DNA from: Planotetraspora sp. A-T 1434
GTDB taxonomy: Bacteria; Actinomycetota; Actinomycetes; Streptosporangiales; Streptosporangiaceae
Reading direction: 5' to 3'
Length of the DNA stretch: 64,000 nt
Assembly (NCBI RefSeq): GCF_025420585.1
Contig: NZ_JAOEGB010000019.1
Coordinates: 1 to 64,000 of the forward strand
The notes below the pieces were generated by a model that saw only the letters and a list, made by a program, of their open reading frames with translations, ran no database searches and was not told the DNA's origin. The position numbers and the translations under genes are program-made. Below are positions 27,460 through 36,726 of the stretch, piece by piece. The stretch's first letter is position 1; each line of letters starts with the position of its first letter.

Positions 27460-27790
27460 GAGACCTGCGCGGCGCTGGCGAGCGCCCCTCCCGGCCCGGG
27501 CGCGGTGCCGCACCGGCTGGCCAGGGCGCTCGGCCACCTCGGCTACGCGCGGCGGTTCCTCACCGAATCGCTGGGCCACTACCGGGAAGCCGCCGCGCGG
27601 ACCACGTCTGCGAGCGAGGCGGCCCGCGACCTGCGTAACGCGGCCGACGGCGCCCATGCCGTCGTGCCTTCCGGCCATCAGGCCTTCGAGCTCCTGCTCG
27701 CCTCGGCCGAGCGGGCGCGGGCCACCGGCGATCCGGTGCTCACCGGCGAGTTCCACGAGGCGCTGGGCCACTCGTCGCCGTCCACACCGG
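27460..27790 (+). pseudogene. Internal fragment of a large LuxR/AAA-type regulator (tentative)
   Basis: About 110 codons read HYREAAARTTSASEAARDLR and AFELLLASAERARATGDP. This alternation of Ala-rich helices is like the TPR-type middle part of large ATP-binding LuxR regulators. There is no start, ATPase or DNA-binding end in the surrounding frames. I interpret it as a broken remnant; a chance GC-rich open frame is the alternative. Confidence 0.4.
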
Positions 27791-27851
27791 CCGGTTCCAG
27801 GAGACGGGCAGGTGCACGCGGCCGGCTCGGCGAAGGCCGCCGCACGCGGCG

Positions 27852-27888
27852 GGCCAGACCGGCGGCGTGTGATGCCGCCGGTCTGGCC
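27852..27888 (-). terminator. Hairpin terminator after the second acyltransferase gene
   Basis: A perfect 15-bp stem GGCCAGACCGGCGGC (27852-27866 with 27874-27888) with a 7-nt loop, 38 bp past the stop. Confidence 0.75.
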
Positions 27889-27926
27889 ATGGCCGTACTC
27901 GGAACCGCGTGGGGATGGGTCGCGGG

Positions 27927-29198
27927 TCAGCTGGTCGTGAGCACCGGGATGCTCGGCTGCGCGGAGCTCTTGCCGAACGTGTTCCGCAGCCTCAGCGCCG
28001 GCTTCTCGACGGCGTAGTAGCTGACCACGGCGGCCAGGAAGCTGCCGCCCATGACGACGGCCCACGTCAGCGGGAAGTTCTTCCCGCCGACCAGGCTGCC
28101 GTTATAGAAGTACAGGAACGGGATGTGCCAGAGGAACATGCCGTAGGAGACCTTGCCGATGAACTGCAGCGGCTTGACGGTCAGCACGGCGTCGAGGACC
28201 CGCGACCGCACGCCCGGCACCGTCAGCGGCGCGAGCAGCAGGAAGACCAGAAGCAGGTCGACCGGCTGGTCGAACAGGAAGGTGGTCAGCGTGGGGTAGT
28301 CGGCGGTGCCCTGGCCGCCTGCGGGCGAGAAGCAGAACAGGATCAGGACGATCAGCGCCGCGAACCAGCACCAGCCCGGATACTTCGCCACCAGACGGTA
28401 CGGCGCGAGCACCGCGTTCGGCGACGTCTCGGCGGCGGCGGACAGCGTCGCCAGCCCCATGCCGACCGCGAGGTAGCCGACCCACCCGATCGGCCAGTTG
28501 CCCTGGACCGGGTAGGGGCCGACGGCCGCGCTGTGGCTCCAGGCGCCGAACGCGTACCCGATCAGGATGAGGATGCCGATCGGCAGCAGGATCCGGCGCG
28601 CCCGGCCGGCCGGGTCCGCCGTCCGGCGGGCGAGCCGGGCGAAGAGCCAGGCGAACAGCGGCAGGAACACGTAGAACGCGGTCTCGGTCGCCATGCTCCA
28701 GGTCGCCTCCAGGCCCTGGGGAATGGCCCCCGCCTGGTAGACGTGCTGCATCGACAGCACACGCAGCGCGTACCAGACGCTGCTGACCTGGTCGCGGCCG
28801 ATGGTGAACATCACGATGATGGAGACCAGCCAGAAGGCCGGGATGATGCGCAGCGCGCGCCTCCAGGCGTACGCCCCCAGCTCGGGCTTCCGGGCGTCCG
28901 CGATGGTGGCGAGCGCGAACGGACGGTAGATCAGGAAACCGGACAGCCCGAAGAGGATCGGCAGGGACTCTCTCGTGAACCGCTCCAGCACGACGGCTAA
29001 GACGCCGTTCTCCGGGTGGTAGGTGAGGAACCCGAGCTTTCCTGCGGTGAACGCCGAGTGAACGGTGATCACGGCCAGCACGGCAATGGCGCGAATTCCC
29101 TGGAGCTCCGGGAAGTACTGGCGTTTCGTGTCGCGGGGCTGCGCGGGCTCGGCGTTCTTCGCGCCCTGTCCGGGCCCGTTGACGATATCTGCTGCCAT
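27927..29198 (-). CDS. Membrane acyltransferase, family 3, second copy
   Basis: 423 residues with about ten membrane segments. The N-terminal signature is FPELQGIRAIAVLAVITVHS with the conserved Arg and His, followed by ILFGLSGFLIYRPF and AWRRALRIIPAFWLV. It is only distantly similar to the acyltransferase at 17.9-19.1 kb, so it is a separate acquisition rather than a recent duplicate. ATG 29198 follows AAGGAGCGG. An operator box lies 59 bp upstream, placing it in the cluster regulon. It may acylate a product hydroxyl or amine at the membrane. Confidence 0.87.
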   Translation of the reverse strand: MAADIVNGPGQGAKNAEPAQPRDTKRQYFPELQGIRAIAVLAVITVHSAFTAGKLGFLTYHPENGVLAVVLERFTRESLPILFGLSGFLIYRPFALATIADARKPELGAYAWRRALRIIPAFWLVSIIVMFTIGRDQVSSVWYALRVLSMQHVYQAGAIPQGLEATWSMATETAFYVFLPLFAWLFARLARRTADPAGRARRILLPIGILILIGYAFGAWSHSAAVGPYPVQGNWPIGWVGYLAVGMGLATLSAAAETSPNAVLAPYRLVAKYPGWCWFAALIVLILFCFSPAGGQGTADYPTLTTFLFDQPVDLLLVFLLLAPLTVPGVRSRVLDAVLTVKPLQFIGKVSYGMFLWHIPFLYFYNGSLVGGKNFPLTWAVVMGGSFLAAVVSYYAVEKPALRLRNTFGKSSAQPSIPVLTTS

Positions 29199-29256
29199 AG
29201 CCGCTCCTTGAGGAGTTAAACGACACCATCAGCTTGGTTCTGCGGCAGTTAGCGAA

Positions 29257-29272
29257 GCATCTCCCAAATTGC
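29257..29272 (-). promoter_or_regulatory. 16-bp cluster operator box, copy 5
   Basis: The minus strand reads GCAATTTGGGAGATGC, matching the consensus GCAWYYNRGGAGATGC. It is 59 bp upstream of the second acyltransferase. Confidence 0.78.
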
Positions 29273-29288
29273 GGAATTTCCCCCCGCC

Positions 29289-29413
29289 GTGATCATGCAC
29301 AGATTCCCGGCCAGGCCTTCCGACCTGCGCCGTCTCTTCCCGTGATCATGCGGAGATTCCCGGCGACGTCTTCCCACCTGGGCCACCCCTTTCGGTGATC
29401 ATGCAACTTCCCG
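29289..29413. repeat. 53-bp-period intergenic element, locus 3 (three tandem cores)
   Basis: Forward cores GTGATCATGCACAGATTCCC (29289), GTGATCATGCGGAGATTCCC (29342) and GTGATCATGCAACTTCCC (29395) are exactly 53 bp apart. The sequence between cores differs from unit to unit. It lies between the type II thioesterase stop and the acyltransferase promoter. Confidence 0.9.
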
Positions 29414-29458
29414 CGCATGACCCCGGTCGTGGCGACACGCGCCTTCCGCCGTACCGGA

Positions 29459-30307
29459 TCAGCGGCCGTGGCGGTCGAGGACCTGGGCGAGATCGTCGGC
29501 GATGGACGCGGCGAGCGCGGGCAGGTGGTCACGCAGGAAGAAGTGGCCGCCGGAGAACAGGCGGAGGCCCAGGAAGTCGTCCGTCTGGTCCTTCCATTCG
29601 ATCAGGCTCTCCGGCGGCGCCACGATGTCCTCGGTTCCGCCGAAGGCGGCCACCGGCACCGGAAGCGGCGGCTCGGGGCGGTAGACGTACGAATGGCACA
29701 GGGTGAAGTCCGCCCGGGCGACGGGCAGCGTCAAGGCGAGGGCGTCCGGATCTTCGGCCATCTCCGGCGGCAGCCCGCCCAAAATGCGCAGCGCGGCCAC
29801 GAACTCGTCGTCGGAGAGGGCTGGATCGGGCATGCCGATCTCCGCCGCGCCCCGGATCGGCCACGACGCCAGGGCGAGCAGCACGGGGAGCGTCCCGCCG
29901 TTTCCGTTGCCGTTTCCGTTTCCGTGGCCGGCCTGGAACGCCCTTGTGAGGCGGTAGCTCAGCATCGCCCCCATGCTGTGCCCGAAAAGGGCCCACGGCA
30001 CGCCGTCCCCGGCCAATCCCCCGGCCGACTCGCCGGCCAAGCCCCGGGCTCGGTCCCCGGACGCCTCGCGGGCCAGCGTCTCGGCGAGCCACCCGGCCGC
30101 CTGCTCGCAGTCGGTGAACGCGGCCTGCCGGTGCCGCCCCTGACGGCCCGGGAGCCGTATCGCCCGAAGCTCCACCCATGACGGCAGATGCCTCGACCAC
30201 TGCCGGAACATCGAGGCTCCGCCGCCCGCGAACGGCAGGCCGTACAGGCGGACCCGCGCGGCGGGCCGGGGCTCGAACGTCACGTACCACGAGGACTGCG
30301 TCACCAT
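29459..30307 (-). CDS. Type II (editing) thioesterase
   Basis: 282 residues of the alpha/beta-hydrolase thioesterase family. FAGGGASMFRQW lies near 32 and the nucleophile motif GHSMG near 115, with a GGTED loop and SGGHFFL near 250 supplying the catalytic Asp and His. Such proteins remove misprimed acyl groups from carrier proteins. Two in-frame low-complexity insertions are visible: GNGNGNGNGG, encoded by a hexamer run at about 29898-29928, and a Gly/Leu/Ala repeat before the nucleophile. ATG 30307 has GGAGCGG upstream. It is last in the A-PCP/radical SAM/dehydrogenase operon, after a 146-bp gap. Confidence 0.9.
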   Translation of the reverse strand: MVTQSSWYVTFEPRPAARVRLYGLPFAGGGASMFRQWSRHLPSWVELRAIRLPGRQGRHRQAAFTDCEQAAGWLAETLAREASGDRARGLAGESAGGLAGDGVPWALFGHSMGAMLSYRLTRAFQAGHGNGNGNGNGGTLPVLLALASWPIRGAAEIGMPDPALSDDEFVAALRILGGLPPEMAEDPDALALTLPVARADFTLCHSYVYRPEPPLPVPVAAFGGTEDIVAPPESLIEWKDQTDDFLGLRLFSGGHFFLRDHLPALAASIADDLAQVLDRHGR

Positions 30308-30453
30308 TTGCCGCTCCGGCTCCTTCGACCCGACTGCAAGACCTATCCGCTGGACGAGACTCTCGACCGGACGCTCATCCGGACCCGCGGCGCTCGGAAC
30401 CATGGCGAGACCCGGCGGTCACCTGGTCCCAGCCGCTCATCCGGACAGGCGGG

Positions 30454-31593
30454 TCACAGCAGGGAGTGGCCGATCATCTCTTTCATGACCTCGGTCGTGC
30501 CGCCGTAGATGGTCTGCACGCGGGTGTCGACGAACGCCCGGGCCACCGGGAACTCGCGGACGACGCCGTAGCCTCCGTGCAGTTGGAGGCAGCGGTCCAC
30601 CACTTTCTGGCACAGCTCGGTGTTCCACCACTTCGCCATCGCCGCCTCTTCGGCGTCGAGCCGGGCGGCGGCGTGCTCGGCGACGCAGCGGTCGGTGAAC
30701 GACCGGGCCACCGTGAGGGCCGTCGCCAGCTCGGCGAGCACGAACCGGTTGTGCTGGTGCTGCCCGATGGGCCGGCCGAAGACCTCGCGGCCGCGGCAGT
30801 ACTCCAGCGTGTCCTCGAACACCTTTTCCGCCGCGGCCAGCGCCTCGACGGCGATCATCATGCGCTCCTGCCGGAGGGTGCGCATCATCGCGGCGAAGCC
30901 TCGTCCTTCCCTGCCGAGCAGGTTCCCGGCCGGGACCTCCACGTCGTTGAAGAACAGCTCGACCGTGTCCATCGCCCGCATGCCGATCTTGTCCAGCTTC
31001 CGGCCCCGCTCGAACCCGGCCCGGCCGGACTCCACGACGAACAGGCTGGCATCGGACGCCCTGGCTCCCGAGCCGGTTCGGGCGACGACGAGGACGAGGT
31101 CGGCGACGGCGCCGTTCGAAATGAAGGTCTTCTGGCCGCTGATGACGTACGTGTCCCCGTGGCGCGTCGCCTTCGTGCGCAGGCGCTGCACGTCGCTGCC
31201 GGCGTCGGGCTCGGTGATGGCGATGGCCGTCACCAGCTCGCCGGAGCAGAACCCGGGCAGCCAGCGCCGTTTCTGCTCCTCGGTGGTGAGGGTGCGCAGG
31301 TAGAGACCGGCTATCTCGTTGTGCAGGGACAGCGCCGGGGCGTGCACCCCGGCGCGTGCCAGCTCCTCCGCCAGGATCACGTGGTGGAGGTAGTCGGGGT
31401 CGCCGCCCCCGCCGTACTCGGTGTCGACGTCCATGCCGAGCAGGCCGTACTGTCCCGCTTTGAGCCAGATGCCCCGGTCGGCCACGCCCTCCTCCTCCCA
31501 CCGTGAGTAGTGGGGAAGGATCTCCTTGCTCACGAACGTCCGGACGAGGTCGCGGAACGCGTCGTGGTCCTTGGTGAAGATGTCACGGCGCAT
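30454..31593 (-). CDS. Acyl-CoA dehydrogenase-family flavoprotein
   Basis: 379 residues, a standard acyl-CoA dehydrogenase. FAD/substrate motifs are AIAITEPDAGSD near 120 and TFISNGAVADLVLV near 155; LHGGYGVVREFPV precedes the C-terminal IYGGTTEVMKE. The usual catalytic Glu of IYEGT is Gly here, as in long-chain and isovaleryl-CoA enzymes where the base sits on another helix. Its start overlaps the radical SAM stop by 11 bp and the A-PCP gene heads the operon. It may therefore desaturate a PCP-bound aminoacyl group, as prolyl-PCP dehydrogenases do; this is inference. Confidence 0.88.
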   Translation of the reverse strand: MRRDIFTKDHDAFRDLVRTFVSKEILPHYSRWEEEGVADRGIWLKAGQYGLLGMDVDTEYGGGGDPDYLHHVILAEELARAGVHAPALSLHNEIAGLYLRTLTTEEQKRRWLPGFCSGELVTAIAITEPDAGSDVQRLRTKATRHGDTYVISGQKTFISNGAVADLVLVVARTGSGARASDASLFVVESGRAGFERGRKLDKIGMRAMDTVELFFNDVEVPAGNLLGREGRGFAAMMRTLRQERMMIAVEALAAAEKVFEDTLEYCRGREVFGRPIGQHQHNRFVLAELATALTVARSFTDRCVAEHAAARLDAEEAAMAKWWNTELCQKVVDRCLQLHGGYGVVREFPVARAFVDTRVQTIYGGTTEVMKEMIGHSLL

Positions 31594-33517
31594 CGAGCGC
31601 TCCGGCCACCGTGACGTCCGGGACCACCGGCGCCCAGGTCGGGAGGATGTCGCGGAGCCGGTTCATCATCACCTGGCAGTAGGCGGCGTTGTGATCCAGG
31701 CTTCGCCGCCGGGGGTAGGGCATCTTGTGCCGGCCGCCGTGGTCGACGCGCAGCCGGACGGGGTCGACGTCCAGAAGACCCTCGATGGGCTCGAACGACG
31801 TCAGCAGCTCGGCCGCCGCCGCCGGGAGCTCGATCTCGAACTCGTAGCGCCCGCGGGACACCACGCGCAGGTGCCGCAGCGGCACCGTCGGCTCGGTTAC
31901 CGCCTCGCGGTACACGTACGGCCTGGCCAGCAGATCGAGCTCGAACGCCATGCGGACGCGCGGATCGGCCAGCCAGCCCTGCTCGGCCAGGAAGTCTTCC
32001 AGCAGTCTGTCCATCTCACCGCGGTGAGACTGGAGCACGTAGTGCAGGACCTTGCCGATGTTGTTGATGTCGTAGTTGCCGAGGCTGCTCACCGAGTCGG
32101 CGAAGAACCGGCAGATGTCGGTGTCCGTCCGGGTCTTGTAGTAGTCGGCGGCCCGGCACAGGAAGTCGACATACGAGCAGACGCCCGACCGGTCGAGCTG
32201 CCGCGCGACGTAGAAACCGGCGCGGGCGTTGTAGAGGCTGATGACGGCGTAGTAGAACCAGGCCCCGGCCTGGAACTCCTCCTGGGTCACCCAGTTGGTC
32301 GCCACGACCACGTCGGCCTCGGCCACGGGGTCGTCCACCCGGACGGTGACGATGCCGAGGGACTCCCGGCGTTCGTACATCGGCGTGTTCCGCAGGAGGA
32401 GCTGCGGATAGGCCACGACCGCGTCCGCTCCGGTGGCGCACAGCTTGGCGATGCCCTCCTGGAAGGACTGCAGCGTCTCGCCCGGCAGCGGCCAGATCAG
32501 CTCGGTGTAGGAGCTGATCTTCTTCTCGCGGAGCTGGAGCTGCAGCTCGACATAGGTCGACTCCTTGATGTTGGCCCGCTGCACGAGGTCGAGCGCCTGC
32601 GGGCTCAGCGTCTGCAGCGACACCGGCTGGCTGGTCAGCATGCCGCCCTCGACCAGGATCTCGGTGATCTCCGTGACCCGGTCCGGCCGGTTCTTGGCCG
32701 CCTGGATGGTGACCATCATCGGGTAGCCGTACCGCTCCTTGCACTCGACGAGATGCCTGGTCAGCTCCACGTCACGGGGCAGCGCGCCCCAGTTGGCGTC
32801 GGCGACGAAGATGCTCTCGATGCCGTGCTCGCTGATCCAGGTCAGGTCCGCCTTCACCCGGTCGAGCTCCCAGCGGTGGACCTTGTCGTTGGTCGCCGCG
32901 CCCCAGTAGCAGTACGAGCAGCGGAACGGGCAGCCGCGGTTGGTCTCCACGACCGCGAAGACGTACTCTCCCCCGTCGAAGATCCCGGCGGCGAAGGGCG
33001 ACGGGATCTCGTCCAGCTCCTTGATCCGGGTGGGCTTGTCGGTCGTCACCAGCTCGCCGTCCGACCAGAAGCTCACCCCCGGCACCCGGCTGAAGTCCGG
33101 GTCCGCGCCGGCCAGTTCGCGAAGGTACGCCGTGAACGGCTGCTCGCCCTCCCCGTTGCAGACCACCACGTTCTCCCAGGACGGGGGGACGTATTCGGCG
33201 GTGTAGTTCATCACCTGCGGGCCGCCGAGGATGAAGTGCGCGTCCGGGCGGAGCCGGACCAGCTCGTCCAGCACCTCCTTCATCCGGCGCATGTTCCACA
33301 GGTAGCAGCTCATCGCGTACACGTCGGCCTCGGCCGCGAGCATCAGCGCGACCAGGTCGTCCACCGAGGTCCGCACCTCGGGCGCGTGGATGGTGAAGTG
33401 GCAGCTCCGCGCGACGTCCGGGTCCTGCTGCGCGTACGCCTGAAGGTAACCGGCGGCCAGCGGAAGGGTGTTCGCGTAGAGGGGCAGCTCCAGGAGGCTG
33501 ACCTTCAGGCTTCTCAT
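31583..33517 (-). CDS. Cobalamin-dependent radical SAM enzyme
   Basis: 644 residues. An N-terminal B12-binding-type domain (about 1-150; [24 protein letters not shown]) is followed by the [4Fe-4S] motif [14 protein letters not shown] near 190-203 (CxxxCxxC). The SAM barrel includes VADANWGAL and [10 protein letters not shown], and there is a long C-terminal region. This layout matches class B methylases and relatives used in natural-product pathways (KedN5-like). ATG 33517 forms an ATGA overlap with the A-PCP gene, and the acyl-CoA dehydrogenase follows. C-methylation of a PCP-bound amino acid is the likely role, but some relatives do other radical chemistry. Confidence 0.9.
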   Translation of the reverse strand: MRSLKVSLLELPLYANTLPLAAGYLQAYAQQDPDVARSCHFTIHAPEVRTSVDDLVALMLAAEADVYAMSCYLWNMRRMKEVLDELVRLRPDAHFILGGPQVMNYTAEYVPPSWENVVVCNGEGEQPFTAYLRELAGADPDFSRVPGVSFWSDGELVTTDKPTRIKELDEIPSPFAAGIFDGGEYVFAVVETNRGCPFRCSYCYWGAATNDKVHRWELDRVKADLTWISEHGIESIFVADANWGALPRDVELTRHLVECKERYGYPMMVTIQAAKNRPDRVTEITEILVEGGMLTSQPVSLQTLSPQALDLVQRANIKESTYVELQLQLREKKISSYTELIWPLPGETLQSFQEGIAKLCATGADAVVAYPQLLLRNTPMYERRESLGIVTVRVDDPVAEADVVVATNWVTQEEFQAGAWFYYAVISLYNARAGFYVARQLDRSGVCSYVDFLCRAADYYKTRTDTDICRFFADSVSSLGNYDINNIGKVLHYVLQSHRGEMDRLLEDFLAEQGWLADPRVRMAFELDLLARPYVYREAVTEPTVPLRHLRVVSRGRYEFEIELPAAAAELLTSFEPIEGLLDVDPVRLRVDHGGRHKMPYPRRRSLDHNAAYCQVMMNRLRDILPTWAPVVPDVTVAGALDAP

Positions 33518-35337
33518 GCGTCCGTCCCCGTCGTCTCGGCGATCGAAGCCGCCAGCTCGTGCAGCACGTCGTATTCGAAGACGTCGTCGGCCCCGAGCCG
33601 GATGCCGCGTTCCTTGGCCCGCCTCGCCAGCCGCATCGCGTGCAGGGAGTCGCCGCCCAGGTCGAAGAAGCTGTCCTCGCGGCCCACCGAGCTGATCTGG
33701 AGCACCTCGCACCACAGCTCGCTGAGGACCCGTTCGGTGTCGGTACGGAAGACCTTGCCGCCGGCGCCGGCGGACTGGCCGGGCAGCGGAATCGCGGCCA
33801 GCGCCTTGCGGTCCACCTTCCCGTGCGGGGTCAGCGGCAGCGCGTCCAGCAGCGTCACCGTCTGCGGCACCATGTAGTCCGGAAGCCGCTCGGTCAGGTC
33901 GCGCCGTAGCCGGCCGACCTCGGGCGGATTGGCGGGATCGGCGGGGACGACGTAGCCGACCAGCCGGTCACCGCGGCCGTGCTTGACGACGGCCGCTTCG
34001 CGCACCTCGGCGAGCTGGTTGAGCGCCGTCTCCACCTCGCCCAGCTCGATGCGGAAGCCCCGCAGCTTCACCTGGTCGTCGGCCCGGCCGAGGAAGCTCA
34101 GCGAGCCGTCGGGCAGCTCGCGGACCAGGTCGCCGGTCGCGTACATGCGGGCGTCCCCGTCGAGGACGAACGGGTCGGTGACGAACCGCTCGGCCGTGAG
34201 GTCGGGCCGGTTGAGGTAGCCGAGGGCCACACCGGTGCCCCCGACGTGGAGCTCCCCGACCTGACCCGGCGGCACCGGCCTGCGCCGCTCGTCCAGGACA
34301 TAGGCCCGCATCTTCGGGAGCGGCAGCCCGATCGGAGGCGCGTCGTCCCCCGGCGTGCCGTCCTGCGCCGCGCCGTCCCGCGCGGGGGCTCTGGTCACCT
34401 CGGCGTAGGTCGCGACCACGGTCGTCTCGGTCGGGCCGTACAGGTTGTAGACCTTGAACGGCAGGCCGGCCGGCGGATAGCGATGCAGCTTCTCGCCGCC
34501 GGTCAGCAGCGCCCGCAGCGCCCCGCCGTACGTCGTCCAGGGCTGGTCGAACATCTCGACGGCGAGCGCCGTCGTGAGGAAGCAGACGGTGATGCCCTCG
34601 GCGGCCAGCCACCGGGCGAAGTCGACGGGCGAGTCGGGCAGGCGCCCCTCGACGAGGCAGAGCGTCGCGCCGTTCGCCAGGCACGGCCAGACCTCCAGCG
34701 CCCAGGCGTCGAACGACGGCCGCGCGAGCTGTGTGATCCGGTCGCCCGGCCGCACGTCGAACGTCTGCCGATACCAGGCGACCAGGTTCGACACGCCGTC
34801 GTACGGCACCAGCACGCCCTTCGGCGTTCCGGTCGAACCAGAGGTGTAGACGACATAGAACAGGTCGCCCGGCGCAGGCTCGACGCTCTCATCAGGCTCT
34901 TCGTCTCCGGCCAGCGCCTCCTCCACGGCGAGCACCTCGGCCACACCGCCGGCGTAGCGATCGGCCAGGTCCGCCCGCGTGATGACCAGTGGAGCGCCGG
35001 AGTCGGCGAGGATGGCGGCCAGCCGCGCATCGGGCTCATCGACGTCGGTGCCCACGTAGGCGCCGCCCGCGAGAAGCACCGCCAGGGCGGCGACGACCAG
35101 CTCGGGCGAGCGCTCCAGAGCGAGGACCACGAGCGTTCCACGGGTGACCCCCCGGCCGCGCAGGACCTCGGCCATCCGGCAGGAGCGTTCGTAGAGCTCG
35201 GCGTAGGTCAGCACCGTGCCCGCGCGGACGATCGCCGGCTGATCCGGCTGCACCTGCGCCCACCACCCGACGTACGCCGGAACGGTCGCATGCGCGGCGC
35301 GTACGGCAGTGCTCAACTCGGTCAATTCTGCCTCCAA
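33514..35337 (-). CDS. NRPS adenylation-PCP didomain
   Basis: 607 residues. Adenylation domain about 1-515: [15 protein letters not shown] near 165, [10 protein letters not shown] near 303, [24 protein letters not shown], and the catalytic Lys in [15 protein letters not shown] domain about 525-600, with the phosphopantetheine Ser in [10 protein letters not shown] near 562. By eye the pocket residues read about D-A-L-F-L-G-L-V-V-K; I cannot assign an amino acid. It is first in a tightly overlapped operon with the radical SAM enzyme, acyl-CoA dehydrogenase and thioesterase. It thus loads and carries the amino acid these enzymes modify. The PPTase at 45.7 kb would activate it. Confidence 0.93.
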   Translation of the reverse strand: MEAELTELSTAVRAAHATVPAYVGWWAQVQPDQPAIVRAGTVLTYAELYERSCRMAEVLRGRGVTRGTLVVLALERSPELVVAALAVLLAGGAYVGTDVDEPDARLAAILADSGAPLVITRADLADRYAGGVAEVLAVEEALAGDEEPDESVEPAPGDLFYVVYTSGSTGTPKGVLVPYDGVSNLVAWYRQTFDVRPGDRITQLARPSFDAWALEVWPCLANGATLCLVEGRLPDSPVDFARWLAAEGITVCFLTTALAVEMFDQPWTTYGGALRALLTGGEKLHRYPPAGLPFKVYNLYGPTETTVVATYAEVTRAPARDGAAQDGTPGDDAPPIGLPLPKMRAYVLDERRRPVPPGQVGELHVGGTGVALGYLNRPDLTAERFVTDPFVLDGDARMYATGDLVRELPDGSLSFLGRADDQVKLRGFRIELGEVETALNQLAEVREAAVVKHGRGDRLVGYVVPADPANPPEVGRLRRDLTERLPDYMVPQTVTLLDALPLTPHGKVDRKALAAIPLPGQSAGAGGKVFRTDTERVLSELWCEVLQISSVGREDSFFDLGGDSLHAMRLARRAKERGIRLGADDVFEYDVLHELAASIAETTGTDA

Positions 35338-35825
35338 GTTCCGATTTCCCGCTTCCGAAGGCTTGTGCCTCGCCCGTCGGACGACGGAGGCGGTGGCCGC
35401 TACGACGCGATCAGAAGAAGAGCACCCGCTCGGCCGCGGAGAACATCCGGCGGGTTTTTCCGAGGCTGTTATTTCTCATTCGGCGGGCCTCCGGCTCGCG
35501 GGTGAAACAATTCTTTTGGAGCACGGGTGGGTCTTTATGACGTGCGGATAGTCACCGTCGTATCGTCTCGGCACGCCGCCGGGGAATGCATCTCCTGAAT
35601 TGCCGTCGGACCTGCGAACGACGACCTGCGCATATTCGGACGCGACCGCTCAGCAATGTGAAAGATGCGCCCGCCCTTTGGCGCTGTCATAGTCATGTGG
35701 CGCGATTCGGTGAATGACACGCACACGGACACGGATGCGGGCGCGGACAGGGACACGGGCGCGGATGCGGACGCTGGCGCGGACATGGTCCCGCGGTTTC
35801 GCGCCGCCGAGCATGGGGCTGGGAC
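35338..35825. other. Divergent promoter region with operator and low-complexity run
   Basis: No convincing gene. It holds an operator box at 35588-35603. A GC-rich degenerate run of GGACACGG/GCGGATGC hexamer-like units lies at about 35715-35790, just before the NAT-family gene. Confidence 0.75.
35588..35603 (-). promoter_or_regulatory. 16-bp cluster operator box, copy 6
   Basis: The minus strand reads GCAATTCAGGAGATGC, an exact match to GCAWYYNRGGAGATGC. It lies between the A-PCP operon (start 35337) and the divergent NAT-family gene (start 35826). Confidence 0.78.
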
Positions 35826-36689
35826 ATGACGGTTGTGCACGGGTCACTCGAAGCTCGGACGGCGGCTCCCGGGCCTTCGGACGAGCATGGGCCGCTTCTG
35901 GACGACGACACGGTCGCCGCCTATCTCGGGCGGATCGGCGCGCGGCGGCCGGAGCGGGCGACCGCCGGCGCGCTGCGTGAGCTGCACGAACGGCATCTCA
36001 TGTCCATCCCCTTCGAGAACATCGACTTCCACCTCCGCAAGCCGATATACATCGGCGCGGACGCCATCGAGAAGATCGTCGGCAGGCGGCGCGGCGGCAC
36101 GTGCTACGAGCTCAACGGGGCCTTCTTCGAGCTGCTGCGCGCCCTGGGCTACGACGCCACGGTGCTCGCCGGGCGGGTGGCCGAGGACGGCGAGCTGGGG
36201 CCGGTGCTCGGCCACATGCTCCTGCGGGTGGTGGCCGAGGACTCTCCGGAGCCGTGGCTGGTGGACGTCGGCTACGGCCGCGGCGCGCGCCACCCGCTGC
36301 GCTTCGACGCGCGTGAGCCGCAGGACGACCCGCAGGGCACGTTTCAGCTCTTCGAGGGGCCGTTCGGCGACCTCGACCTGCTGCGCGACGGGGTGCACCA
36401 GTACCGCATCGAGACCCGTCCCCGCACGGTCGCCGACTTCCTCCACATGTGGTGGTGGTATCTCCATTCGGGCGAGTCACCCCACATCACGCACCTCTAC
36501 TGCACGGTCCCGACGGCCACCGGTCGCGTCACGATCAGCGGAAACACTCTGATCGTCCGGGAGACCGGGCGGCGGACGAAGCAGGTGATCGAGGACGACG
36601 ACGAGCTGCGCGCGGCCTACCGGACCTGGTTCGGCCTGGAGATCGACGAGCTCCCGCCGCTGCCCGAATCCCGGGCGGCCGAGGCATAG
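35826..36689 (+). CDS. Arylamine N-acetyltransferase family protein / possible amide synthase
   Basis: 287 residues with a complete NAT catalytic triad: Cys in RRGGTCYELNGAFF near 92, His in GHMLLRVV near 130, Asp in LVDVGYGRG near 147. SIPFENIDFHLRKP near 60 is also characteristic. The family acetylates arylamines from acetyl-CoA; cluster-encoded members such as RifF release polyketides as macrolactams. Here an arylamine (anthranilate or an aminosalicylate) is the predicted building block of neighbouring genes. Acylation of that amine or amide formation are both reasonable. It is convergent with the aryl-CoA ligase gene. Confidence 0.92.
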   Translation: MTVVHGSLEARTAAPGPSDEHGPLLDDDTVAAYLGRIGARRPERATAGALRELHERHLMSIPFENIDFHLRKPIYIGADAIEKIVGRRRGGTCYELNGAFFELLRALGYDATVLAGRVAEDGELGPVLGHMLLRVVAEDSPEPWLVDVGYGRGARHPLRFDAREPQDDPQGTFQLFEGPFGDLDLLRDGVHQYRIETRPRTVADFLHMWWWYLHSGESPHITHLYCTVPTATGRVTISGNTLIVRETGRRTKQVIEDDDELRAAYRTWFGLEIDELPPLPESRAAEA

Positions 36690-36726
36690 GCCCCCGGGAC
36701 GGGCTTGCCGTACGGCGGTCAGGGCG

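Noticed and set aside
35714-35980. Small Arg/Thr-rich protein encoded upstream of the NAT gene
   Set aside because: It is a translation of the low-complexity GC repeat and runs out of frame into the NAT gene.
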